DNA of 64,000 nt from assembly GCA_013396995.1 (NCBI GenBank), contig VWZP01005848.1:31367-95366 (forward strand), written 5' to 3'. The translations under genes and the position numbers were made by a program. The notes below the pieces were generated by a model. That model was not told the origin of the DNA. It was given only the letters and a program-made list of their open reading frames with translations, and did no database searches. The DNA comes from Dicaeum eximium. Its lineage: Eukaryota; Chordata; Aves; Passeriformes; Dicaeidae. Positions 23,001 through 33,700 of this stretch are shown here, piece by piece; position 1 is the first letter of the stretch, and each line of letters opens with the position of its first letter.

Positions 23001-24547
23001 CTTCCCTGGATTTGCTTTCCCAGTTTTTTCCAGGTGGATCAAAGGCTGTAAATTAAATTATTCACCCCAAAAAATAATCCCTGGAATTTATCCCAGCCCC
23101 AAAGGGGCTTTTCCAGCTGATCCCAAAGATCCTCCTGGAACAGCACCCTGGGAGAGGAAGTGGAAACATCCCGGTTTTTATTGATTATTACCTCAATTCC
23201 CATGCATTTTAGGGAGAGGATTTTGTGACACAACCAAAGCCGGGGTTTGTTTTTAACGCCCGGGGAGCCTCATCCACCCCCGGCTCTGCTTCCCGCAGGG
23301 AATCCCAGAGCCAGCGGCTCCAGAGGCGCTGGAAAACAGCAGGAAAAGCAGGAATTTGTCCTCTCCCCCCGGATCCCTGCCAGAATTCCCTTTATTCCCT
23401 GGGAACAGGCACAGGGAGAGGCAGCAGAGCCTGGCTGGCTCCAGGAACATGGCCTTGGAAAAATCGGAAACGCTTGGAGGGAGCTGGGAATTGTCACCAG
23501 GGCTGGGGGGAAATGTCCCCAAATTCCTGGGAGAGGGAAGGGACATCCTGGGGGTTCTGGGGCTTTGGGGGTCCCCAGTCCCACTGGGGTCCAGCTGAGC
23601 TCTGGATCACAGATCCAATGGGATTCAACAATCCGGCAGGAACTGGGCAGGGAAAACCCAACCCTGGCAGCTGAATGGAGGAATCCCAGAATCCTGAAAT
23701 ACCAGAATCCTGAAATGCCAGAATCCTGGAATCCCAGAGTCCCAGGCTCCAGCCTCTCCCGCTGGATCCACCCCTGGAATCCCAGTGGCTTTGCCTGGGG
23801 ACAGCCCCAGGCCCGGGTGCCTTTCCCAGCCTGAGCTGTTCCTCGAACATTCCCAAAGCCACCTGCAGCCAGGGCTGGGTTGTTTTTAGCACCCAAATGA
23901 GCTTTGTGTTAATTGAGGTATAACAGATGGAGCCAAGCCCCATGGATGGGATCTGGGATCTGGCTCCATGACCCCATCACTGACCTGTCCCCAATCTCTG
24001 GGCAGGAATGACCCCATCACTGACCTGTCCCCAATCTCTGGGCAGGAATGACCCCATCACTGACCTGTCCCCAGTCTCTGGGCAGGAATGACCCCATCAC
24101 TGACCTGTCCCCNNNNNNNNNNNNNNNNNNNNNNNNGAATGACCCCATCACTGACCTGTCCAGCGCGATGGCCGTCATGGAGTAGATGCTGGCGAAGACG
24201 GCGGCGATGGGGAAGAAGTTGTGGAAGCGGCAGTAGGCCGGGCCGAAGTACCACTCGTTGTGCACGGCGTAGCTGAAGTTCACCACGGTGTTGAGCGCGG
24301 CCATGGAGGCCTCGGCGAAGGCCAGGTTCACCAGGAAGTAGTTGGTGACCGTGCGCATCCGCTTGTGCGCCAGGATGATCCACATGACCACCACATTGCC
24401 CACCACGGCCACCACCACGATCAGCGCGTAGGCCACGGCCCACAGGGCCACCTGCCACGGCGGCTGCACGAAGGGGTTGGCCCACGACTCGTTCAGGGAG
24501 GAGTTGAGGTGCTCCAGCTCCAGCGCCAGCGGCGGGGACTCATCCAT
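17085..24547 (-). CDS. TACR1: Substance-P (neurokinin-1) receptor, complete, five coding exons
   Basis: Class A GPCR for tachykinins, coupled mainly to Gq at the plasma membrane. Coding exons, in transcript order: 24156-24547, 21538-21732, 19233-19383, 18544-18740, 17085-17379. These are 392, 195, 151, 197 and 295 bp; the three internal lengths equal those recalled for human TACR1. Product 409 aa (human 407). Visible features: two N-terminal Asn sequons (NSS, NES); TM1 with GNVVVMWIILAHKRMRTVTN; the TM3 DRY motif, split by intron 1 (DR/YMAII); the disulphide cysteines in AYCRFHNFF and RFVCLVEWPE; QVSAKRKVVKMM at the start of TM6; NPIIYCCLNDR at the end of TM7; and a Ser/Thr-rich tail with SSRSDSKT and ESFSF. 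LEWPE, EYEGLEL and the tail exclude TACR2 and TACR3. The tail near the palmitoylation site reads WCPW rather than CCPF. The gene occupies about 7.5 kb, far smaller than the human locus. Confidence 0.97.
17420..18180. repeat. 23-bp minisatellite, about 32 copies, open in all frames
   Basis: Unit GACATGGACAAAGGAACGGG+ATG repeated almost without error from about 17700 to 18110, with GAGATGG and GCCAAAGG variants at the left. It lies in TACR1 intron 4, about 40 bases from the exon 5 acceptor. Because 23 is not a multiple of 3 and no phase contains a stop on either strand, the array creates spurious 280-500-codon open frames on both strands. These are not genes. Confidence 0.97.
18770..19010. repeat. 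About 95-110-bp imperfect tandem repeat
   Basis: Two good and one partial copies of TTAAACCCCATTTGTGGAGA then GGTGTCCTGAGCCCATCCA in TACR1 intron 3. Confidence 0.8.
19080..19265 (-). repeat. 77-bp repeat carrying the TACR1 exon 3 splice donor
   Basis: The exon 3 end and donor (GAGCAGGTGTCGGCCAAG then AGGAAG/GTGAGC on the minus strand, boundary 19233/19232) recur in diverged form 77 bases into the intron as GAGCAGGTCAGGGCCAAG then CACAAG/GTGAGG (boundary 19156/19155). The downstream GGCTGGATCCA(C/T)AAT is shared. A third, weaker copy lies near 19080. Confidence 0.75.
21420..21525. repeat. Polypyrimidine tract
   Basis: Runs of TTTCCC/TTTTCCCC on the plus strand (purine-rich on the transcribed minus strand), ending about 12 bases from the TACR1 exon 2 donor. 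Mirror-like and potentially triplex-forming. Confidence 0.8.
22170..22330 (+). mobile_element. CR1 LINE 3' fragment
   Basis: Plus-oriented CR1 words (GAAGTGTCCGAGGCCCGGCT, then TTGGAGCAGCCTGGGACAGG) ending GATTCCCAGATTCTGTGG, in TACR1 intron 1. Confidence 0.75.
23965..24160 (-). repeat. 40-bp minisatellite containing the TACR1 exon 1 splice donor, with assembly gap
   Basis: At least five units of GAATGACCCCATCACTGACC then TGTCCCCAATCTCTGGGCAG (plus strand). The last unit overlaps exon 1: GGACAG/GTCAGTGATGGGG on the minus strand is the true donor at 24156/24155, and every other copy repeats it. A 24-N gap at 24113-24136 interrupts the array, so the copy number is unknown. Confidence 0.9.
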
Positions 24548-24568
24548 GGCCCTGGCAGCGCCGGCACC

Positions 24569-25735
24569 GGGAGATCGGGGTGAGGGACCCGCTTGGATCA
24601 GCCAGTTCGGGGTGAGGGACCCGCCTGGATCAGCCAGTTCGGGGTGAGGGACCCGCCTGGATCAGCCAGTTCGGGGTGAGGGACCCGCCTGGATCGGCCA
24701 GTTCGGGGTGAGGGACCCGCCTGGATCGGCCAGTTCGGGGTGAGGGACCCGCCTGGATCAGCAATATGGGGTGAGGGACCCGCCTGGATCGGCCAATTTG
24801 GGGTGAGGGACCCGCCTGGATCAGCAATATGGGGTGAGGGACCCGCCTGGATCGGCCAATTTGGGGTGAAGGACCCGCCTGGCTCAGCCAATTTGGGGTG
24901 AGGGACCTGCCTGGATCAGCAATATGGGGTGAGGAACCCGCCTGGATCGGCCAATTCGGGGTGCAGATCCCTCCTGGTTTAGGGTGCAGTAGGATCAGGG
25001 CACAGGCACTTTGGGGTGCAGATGCCTCCTGGATCAGCCAATTCGGGGTGCAGATCCCTCCTGGTTTAGGGTGCAGTAGGATCAGGGCCCAGCCAGTTTT
25101 GGGGTGTGGGAAGCTCCTGGCTCAGCCAGTTTGGGGTGCGTGGCTGCTTCAGGGCATGGGCACCTGGCAGTGTGGGGGCAGGGCTGGGTCAGGGTGCAGC
25201 AGGTTTGGGGTTCGGGTCCCTGCAGTGCCTGGGGGCAGCTGGAGCCGGGAGCGCGGCCATGGCCCGGCTGGCTCGGGGTGTGGATCCCTCCCGGTCCAGG
25301 GTGCGGGTCCCTCCCGGTTCGGGCACGGCTGGCTCGGGATGTGGATCCCGCCCGGTCCGGGATGTGGATCCCGCCCGGTCCGGGCTGCGGGTCCCTCCCG
25401 GTTCGGGGTGCGGGTCCCTCCCGGTTCGGGCACGGCTGGCTCGGGGTGCAGGGCTGGTTCAGGGTCTGCGTCCCGCCAGGCTCGCCTGCGGCTTCCCCAG
25501 GGCTCGGATTCCTACCGGTCTGAGATTCAGGCGATTCGGGAAGCAGCCGGGTCAGGATGCGGCTCCTCTCGGTACCTGCTGCAGCCGGTTCGGGATGCGA
25601 ATTCCCCCCGGTTCGGGATGCGGATTCCCGGGTTCGGGATGCAGGCGGTGCCGGATGCGGATCCCCGGTTCGGGATGCGGATCCCCGCTCGGTTCGGGAT
25701 GCAGGCGGTTCGGGATGCGGATCCCCGGTTCGGTT
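24569..25735. repeat. 32-bp and related GC-rich minisatellites upstream of TACR1
   Basis: From 24569 to about 24960 the unit is GGTGAGGGACCCGCCTGGAT followed by CAGCCAGTTCGG (32 bp; shorter AATATGG variants). It then degenerates to about 25735 into GGTTCGGGATGCGGATCCC-type units, where an N sits at 25739. The array begins about 20 bases 5' of the TACR1 start codon, so it occupies its 5' UTR or promoter. Confidence 0.9.
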
Positions 25736-25739
25736 CCNT

Positions 25740-27737
25740 CCCCCCTCCATCTCCTCTTTTTCCCTCAAATCTCCCCGTGCACTTTTGGGGGCCGACTCCA
25801 AAATCAGCAGGAATTTAAAGATCCGGATAACGGCAAAGCTCCGGGATTTTATTGATGATTTTATCGATTATTGATTGATTTTTCTTTATTTATCCGGAAC
25901 CCTTCTAGCCCAGCAGCCGCGGGATCTCTCCCTTCGCGCTTCGCATTCCCAGGGAACAAAGCAAACCTTGGAATGATTTCCCCATGGAAAATCTCTTCCC
26001 AGCCCGGCCCCCCTCCTTCCATCCAGGCCGGACACTTCATCCATCCCAGGGCCCTTCCCGCAAAAAAAAAAAAAGGCTGGAAAATCCCTCTCCATGAAAT
26101 TCCCTCTCCGTGAAATTCCCTGTTCTCCCGGCGGCTGGAATTTCATGAAGCCGGGAGCAGGAATTGTCCCTTCCCTTCGTCTCCAGGGATTCGAACGCCG
26201 CTGCTGCCGGAACCATCCCGGCCCTGCTGCTGCAGCCGGGAACTCTGCCAGGAGCGCCGCCTTCCCCTCGGGAATTCCGCTTCTCCCGCGGGATGCGCCC
26301 GGGGAAGCCGCGCTGGCCGCTCCGGGGATGATCCCGAACCCCGGATTTGGGGGAGAGGAGCCGCTCCCAGGTAAATCCCGCAGGAATTCGGGCTGGGAGC
26401 TGCGGTGGGGAGGGAGCCGCTGGAATTCCTGGCTGACAGAGCGATCCCGAGGTTTATTCCAGGCGGGATCTCGGCGTTTCCAGGGGGATCCGGAGGGGTC
26501 CGGGCCGGGCCGAGCGCTCCTCCCGCTCCATCCCGAGATTATCGGGCTGCTCGATGGCAGCGTTCCCTAAAAACCTGGGAATGGGAGCTGGGAATGCGGG
26601 AATGGGAGCTGGGAGTGCTCCCCTGTTCCAGGTCTCCCTTAATTGGGGTCTCCCATTGATCAGGAGCTTCCCTCCATTGGAGTCTCTCCTCAATTTGGGT
26701 CTCCCCTTTATTGGCATCTCCCCTGTTTGGGGTCTCCCCTCACTTTGTGTCTCCCCTTAATTGGGGTCTCCCCTTAATTGGGATCTCCCCTGTTTGGGGT
26801 CTCCCTTAATTGGGGTCTACCACTGATCAGGGGCTTCCCTCCATTGGGGTCTTCCCTTAATTGCAGTCTCCCCTGTTTGGGGGTCTCCCCTCACTTTGGG
26901 TCTCCCCTTAATTGGGGTCTCCCCTTAATTGGGATCTCCCCTCACTTTGGGTCTCCCCTTAATTGGGGTCTCCCCTTAATTGGGGTCTCCCCTTAATTGG
27001 GATCTCCCCTCACTTTGGGTCTCCCCTGTTTGGGGTCTCCCCTTAATTAGGGTCTCCCCTCAATTGGGGTCTCCCTTTAGTTAGGATCTCCCCCGATTGG
27101 GGTTTCCAGGGTCTCCCCCCGATCGGGGTCTGCCAAATTCCCGGCAAACTCCGCAGTTCAGCCCAGCTCGGCGCTTTAGGAAAGAACTTGCTGTACTTTA
27201 GGAAGCGAAGTATTTGCTCTGGCTTGTTCAAAGTGAAGGGGACAAAATAATAAAAAAAATTCGAGTGGGATCAAACAAACAAACAAATCTGAGGGGATTC
27301 GAAAGCTCAAAATCGGAGTGGGATCTAAAAAATCAAAATTCGAGGCAAATTTTAAAAATTCAAAATCCAAGGGGCGGAAAAGGATCAAAAACTGAGGGGA
27401 TCTAAAAGATCAAAATCCGAGTGGGAATCAAAACGTCAAAATCAGAGGGGATTAAAAAAAAAAAATCCCAGGCGAATGAAAAGCTCAAACCTCGAGGGAA
27501 TCCAAAGGGATTGCAGAGCCCGTGTGGCTCGGATGGGGCTCAGGAGCGCAGGTGATTCCCCAACTCCTCCGGGGATAATCCCTGATGAAAAATTCCCTTT
27601 CCAGGCTCGTTCTCCAAGGGATTCCCGGCTCTCACCCTCGAAAGGGTTAAGGCGGCGGCGCTCGGCTCCTGCGGGCGGAAACGGCCAAGTTCAGTTCGCT
27701 GAATCCAGCCGGGAATGAGCCGGGAAGAGCCGCGGGG
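25740..27737. other. Intergenic/promoter region between TACR1 and the tetraspanin gene
   Basis: An AT-rich patch (25790-25900) and an A12 run near 26061 precede a GC-rich island at about 26150-26550. After the 26630 array, 27240-27480 is A-rich with repeated GATCAAAA/TCAAAATC words. The last 200 bases before 27738 are CpG-rich and probably hold the tetraspanin promoter. No exon is recognised. Confidence 0.5.
26625..27115. repeat. About 20-bp minisatellite (GGTCTCCCCTTAATTGGG)
   Basis: About 20-25 imperfect units of GGGTCTCCCCTTAATTGG, with CACTTTGGG and TGTTTGGG variants, 0.6 kb upstream of the tetraspanin start codon. Confidence 0.9.
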
Positions 27738-30700
27738 ATGGCCCGGACCTGCCGCGATTCGCACTTTTATTACTACGGCATCAAATTCGCGCTCTCCGCC
27801 TACGCCACGCTCTTCTCGGTACGTTCTTTTCCCATTTTCCCCCATTTTATCCCATTTTTCCCCGTGTTTTCCCACGTTTTTCCCGGTGTTCCCTCACACC
27901 CGAGGGGTGGATTTGGCTTTTCCAGCCCCTTTCGCTTTTCCGCCTCCCCGATTTCCTCTTCCCAAAGCCCCAAATCCTTCAGGGAAACCCGCGGTGCCTC
28001 CAAACCCCCTGGGCCGGCTCCAAACCGGGCAATTTGGGGTTGTTTGGGTCCAAACCGGGCGATTTTGGGTCCAAACCGGGCGATTTTGGGGTGAACCTGC
28101 TGGTTTTGGGAGCTTTTCCAAGCGCATCCTCCCCCGTGTTTCCTTTGTGGCAGCGAGTCCCGTTTGGAGCAGAAAAAGCCGGGAAAATTCAATTTTTTTC
28201 CAACCCCAGGTACCCCCTGCAGACATTGAGGGGGGGTTTAGCTGCGTTTTTGTTGGGAAAATTCCAAATAAAGCGATTTTTAGGCGGTTTTGAACCCCTG
28301 GACTCTGCTCAGGGCGGGATTTCCCCGCACCTGGGAGGGGCAAACACCTGTGGGAGAGGGGAGGGGCAAACCAGGAATTCCACCCGTTTTGGGGTCTCTT
28401 TTTGGGGTTGATTTTGCATAATTCTGAATTTATTTCCAAATATTTCCTTGCCAGGGTTAAATAACCCCGGGGTGGGGCTGATTTTCCAGGGGTGAGCACA
28501 GAAATTCCTCTGCAGGTGCCCGGAAATGGTTTTAATTTTGGTTTTTGTTGATTTTTGACCCATGAATGAGCTCGGCCCAGCCCTTGTGCCTGGGGGCTTG
28601 GGCCAAGGCCAGAAATCACCAAAAATCGGTGTTTTTTGGGAATATCTCCCGGATTTCCCAGGCTCTGTCTGGTGGGAAAGCTCCAAGGGGCCGGACCTCT
28701 GTGACATTCCCAGAAACCCCAAAAACTCCAGATTTCTCCAGTGTTTCTGGCTCAGGTTGGAGTTTTGGGTGGGATTTGTGCAATATTCCAAACAAACCCG
28801 GGGGAAATCCCAAGATTTGGGGTCCCAATGAGCCGATCCTGCTCAGTTTGGGGTTTCCCAGAGGTTTTGGGGTTTTGAAGGAACTGTGGGATTTTCCTCC
28901 CAGTTCTACTTTGGGAGTTGTGGCTGAACCTTGGGACAATTCCCAGATTTTTGGGGGAATTCTCGGAGAGCTCCATGGAGAATCCAGCAGCGAGAGGCTC
29001 GGGTTGGTCCAAAAAACGGGAAAACAACCCCAAAAAAACCCCACTTTGGATGGCTCCAACCCCTCCTGCCTCCATCCCTGGGATGTTCCCAGGCGGGAAT
29101 TCTGCTCCAGGGAACCCTCGGGAATTGTGGGCTCCTGGGAGCCTTTCAGCCTGACCTAATTGCAGCCTCATTTGCATAATCGCGGCCCAATTAATTCCGA
29201 GAAACCTCCAAGCCTCGTTAACCCCACGGACGGGGATGCTGTTCCCAATCAAACTGGGATTTTGTAGGAATTCCCTCTGGAAATTTGACTCCTTGGGATA
29301 CAATCCCGAGGGATGAGGGTTGGGTTGGTCCCCATTGAGGTTTGGGGTTGATGATTCCCACATTTCCAGCTGAGGGTTGTCCCAGCCTGTGGAAAATTGG
29401 ATTTGGAGCTGGTGGATCCTTTCCAGGGATTTCATTGGAGCTGGAAAAATCCGGGAAGGAGCCTGGGATGAGCCAGAGAGCGGCTTTAAACCATTGGGGG
29501 AATTGGGGGTTGGTTTTAATCTGGTGGAGCAAAGATTTGGGCTTTTCTTTTCCTCAGAAAAACTCTCCTTCCCTTTCCTTGGAAAATCCAAAAATATAAA
29601 AAAGACAGAAAATTCTTTTCCCACAAAACGGAGAGCTGATGTTTCAACCGACCCCGCTAACCCTGAAAACCCCAAAAATTGTGAAAGCCCGGAAAACCCT
29701 GAAAACCCGGAAAATCCTGGAAACCCCAAAAGCCCTGAAAATCCTGCAAACTGCAAAAATCCTGAAAACTCTAAAAACCCCCCAAAACTGTGAAAACCCT
29801 GAAAAACCTGAAAACCCTGAAAACTCTGAAAATCCTAAAAACCCCCAAAACCCTGAATATCCTGAAAACCTCCAGAATCCTGTGAAGCCTGAAAATCCTG
29901 AAAACCCTGAAAACCCAAAAATCTTGAAAACCCTGAAAACCCTGAAAACCCCAATTACCCAGAAAACCCCGGAAAACCTGGAAAATCCCATCAATCCCTG
30001 TGCAGATCCTGGGGCTGCTGATCCTGAGCGTGGGGATCTACGCCGAGGCGGAGCGGCAGCGGCACAAAACGCTGGAAGGGATTTTCCTGGCCCCGGCCGT
30101 GCTGCTGCTCCTGCTGGGAATCTCCGTGTTCCTGGTGTCCTTCGTGGGAATGGTCGGGAGCCTCCGCGACAACCGCACCCTGCTGAGGATGGTGAGGCTC
30201 GGGATGGGGTCCTGGGCAGGGAATTCCATGGATCCGGAGTCATCTCCATGGTTTGGGGATCCCAAAGAGGGAATTCCATGGATTTGGAGTCATCTCCATG
30301 GTCTGGGGATCCCAAGGAGGGAATTCCATGAATCCCCAGTTGTCTCCATGGTCTGGAGATCCCAAGGAGGGAATTCCATGGATTTGGAGTCATCTCCGTG
30401 GTTTGGGGATCCCAAGGAGGGAATTCCATGGATTTGGAGTCTCCACCATGGTTTGGGGATCCATGGAGGAAACTCCACCGTATTTTCCCTCCCAAGGCCC
30501 ATCCCGGGGTGCGAATTCCAAGGAAAAGCGAATTCCCAAGAAAAGTGAATTCCAAGGAAAAGCGCCTCCCCCTTCCTGGCCAGCCCGGGTTTGGTGGGAA
30601 TGGGGAGGTGAAAAGCCGGGAATTGCTGAGGACAGGAAGGAGCAGGGAGCGCAATCAGAGCCCTTGTGCAGATCGGGAATTGTCCTTTGCAGGAGAAATC

Positions 30701-33700
30701 CCGGGAACAAAAGCAATCAGGGAAAGAGGCACTGGAGGAGCTCTTGGAGCTGAGCTGGGCCTGGCAGCTGCGGCTTTCTGCCTTTTTACACAAAACCAGG
30801 GAAATGGGGTTTGAAAGGATCTGGGATTTGTGTCCAAAAGGATCTGGGATTGGATTTCAAAGGATCTGGGATTGGATTTCAAAGAATCCAGGTCCATGTT
30901 TAAAAGGATCTGAATTTCTGTCTTGAAAAGATCTGGGATTGTGCTTAAGCCTGGATTTGTGTTTAAAGGATCCAGGATTTCTGTTCAAAAGGATCTGGGA
31001 TCGTGTTTAAAAGTATCTGGGATTTGTGTTTGGAAGGATCTGGATTCATGTTTAGAAGGATTTGGGATCATGTTTAAAAAGATCCGAATTTGTGTCTAAA
31101 AGGATCCGGGATTGTCTTTAAAAGGATCTGGGATTTCTGTTCTAAAGGTTCCAGGGTTGTGTTTAAACCTGGATTTGTGTTTCAAAGGGTCTGGGATTGT
31201 GTTTAAACCTGGATTTGTGTTTCAAAGGGTCTGGGATTGTGTTTAAACCTGGGTTCGTGTTCCAAAGGATCTGGGCTGGTTTCTCCCCAGAGCCGTGGAA
31301 TTCCCCCGGGATTTGGGATGATTTGTGCCCGCTCAGGGAGGCTGAAAGCTCCATCCATCTCCCGCCCCCGCCCCGGCTCCGTTCCCATTAATCCTCCGGG
31401 AACAGGCCGTTCCTGACGTCTCCAAATCCTCAGGATGGATGTCCTGGGATTTGTGCTCCGGAGGGAGGGGAATTCACCCGCCCAAGTGTGGCGTCTTGGG
31501 GCTGGAACGTCCAGATTTGGGAATAATTAACGAGCAACAAAACCTTGGAGATCATTAAGGGAGGGAAGGAGCAGCTCCCAGGAGGGGTTTATCAATTCCC
31601 AAGGTTTCTTGGGAATTTGGATTGATGAGCTCGTTAACGGCCGCGGTAATTGAATCGGAATTGAGCCGCTCTTCCTGACTCAGCATCCAGAGCTGGAGAA
31701 AGATTTCCTTGGGGAGTTCCTCCATGAAATCCGGAATTTGTTTGGAGCTTTGTGCTGGGGGAGACCCTTGGGCTCCTTCCCGATCCCTTCCTGATCCCTC
31801 CTGATCCCTTCCCAACCCTTCCCGACCCTTCCTGACCCTTCCTGACCCTTCCTGACCCTTCCTGACCCTTCCTGATCCCTTCCCAATCCCTTCCTGATCC
31901 CTTCCCAACCCTTCCTGATCCTTCCTGATCCTTCCTGACCCTTCCCAATCTGTTCCTGACCTTTCCCAATCCCTTCCCAATCCCTTCCCGATCTTTCCCG
32001 ATCCTTCCCGGTCCCCTCCTGATCCTCTCTCCAGGATGGACGGTGCCACGTGGGCACACGGCCTCCAAGGTGGAATTCCAGACAGAATTCCGGGCAAAAG
32101 CAGAACTCCAATGAGGGATTCCTGACACGGATCTGGGATAATCCATCCTTTCCTCCTTCCAGTTCTTCTGGGTGCTCCTGCTGATCTTCCTGACGGAGCT
32201 GCTGCTGATCCTCATGGAGATCGTCTTTGAGAACAAGGTGGGAGCCCCAGGGTCACCTCCGGGGCCTGGCATTCCTGGAAATTCCATGGTCATTCCCAAA
32301 AATAGAATGGTCATTCCCAAAAATAGAATGGTCATTCCCAAAAAAGGAATGGATATACCCAAAAATGGAATGGTCATTCCCAAAAATTGAATGGATATAC
32401 CCAAAAATGGAATGGTCATCCCCAAAAATGGAATGGTCATCCCCAAAAATGGAATGGTCATTCCCAACAACAGAATGGTCATTCCCAAAAATGGAATTGT
32501 TATTCCTGACCATGGAATTGTTATTCCCCAAACTGCAATTGTAATTCCTCAGGAGTTTTAAAGTTCAATGGATTTAAAATGAGTTTTCATTTAAAGGATG
32601 ATATCAAAAGTTAACTAAGCCCCAAATAACAAGGGAATTGTGGGAAGCACAAATCTGCCCCTGGGATCTTCATCAAACTCCCAAATCCCAGAATTAATTG
32701 GATTTCAGATTAAATCATCCGTGACTGGCAATTAATTTTTATATGCAAATCAGCTTTGTTTATATGCAAATGATGCCGGGGGGATTAATGGGGTTGGGAT
32801 CCTGGGGGGGGAGGTTCAACAACTCCCACCTGGAAAATCAGGATTTAATTCCAGAGGGATTCACAAAAATTGGACGGTTATTCCCAAAAATGGAATTGTC
32901 ATTCCCAAAACTGGAATTGGGATGAGCCTTTCTGGGGACAAACCAGCAGGAAATGGTAAAAGCCAGGAATGTGTTGGGTTGGGGAAAACCAGGAGTGAAA
33001 ATATTCCCGAAGCTGCCCTGGGCTGTTTGAGATTCCCAGGAATCATCCTGGCACCTTTTCCCTGTTCCCAGCTCCCTCCAGCTCCTGCTTTTCCCAGCCT
33101 TAAATTTCCTGGTGTACTGAACATTGAATTTTCCTCTTCCCTCCCTTTTTCCACCTGCTCCAAACTCAGGGAAAAAATTCCCTTTTCCCTTCCATGAATG
33201 TTCCTGCCCGGTGGTTTTTTGGGAATTACCATTCCCACCTGGTGATTTTTTGGGAATTACCATTCCTGCCCCGTGGTTTTTTGGGAATTACCATTCCTGC
33301 CCAGTGGTTTTTTGGGAATCGAGCGGAGAATCCGCTCTGGCTCTGCCCTGGAGGACCCCAAGAACATTCCCAGGCATCCCTAAAATGCCTTTTCCATCCA
33401 ATTAACTAAAATTAACTAAACTCCATGTGCTTAATGAATGTGCTTAATGAATTCCCTGAAGTGCCAGCCCCAGCCCATCCCTGCTGGAATTCCCAGGGGT
33501 TTCTCGGGATCAGGAAGCAGCCAGGGCTCTGTGAGGGCTCTGCTCCATTGTGGGATATTTTTCCATGGATAATTCCCCTCTCAGAGCCCCTTTCCCCCTC
33601 CTGGGGCAGCCAGGGGTTAAAATCCCGATTTTCCATGGGGTTGAGGAGTCTGGAGGCGCTTTGGGATCAAATTAAACGGAACGGGAAAATCCAGGTGGAT

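Noticed and set aside
17085..24547. TACR2 or TACR3 rather than TACR1
   Set aside because: FVQP at the N-terminus, EASMAA in TM2, the EYEGLEL tail and the ESFSF ending fit TACR1; TACR2/3 differ at these places.
24569..24960. CRISPR-like regular array
   Set aside because: Units are contiguous with no unique spacers, and the locus is vertebrate; it is a minisatellite.
29639..30331. Lys/Thr/Pro-repeat proteins near tetraspanin exon 2
   Set aside because: Translation of the CCTGAAAAC minisatellite; the real exon 30006-30191 is in another frame.
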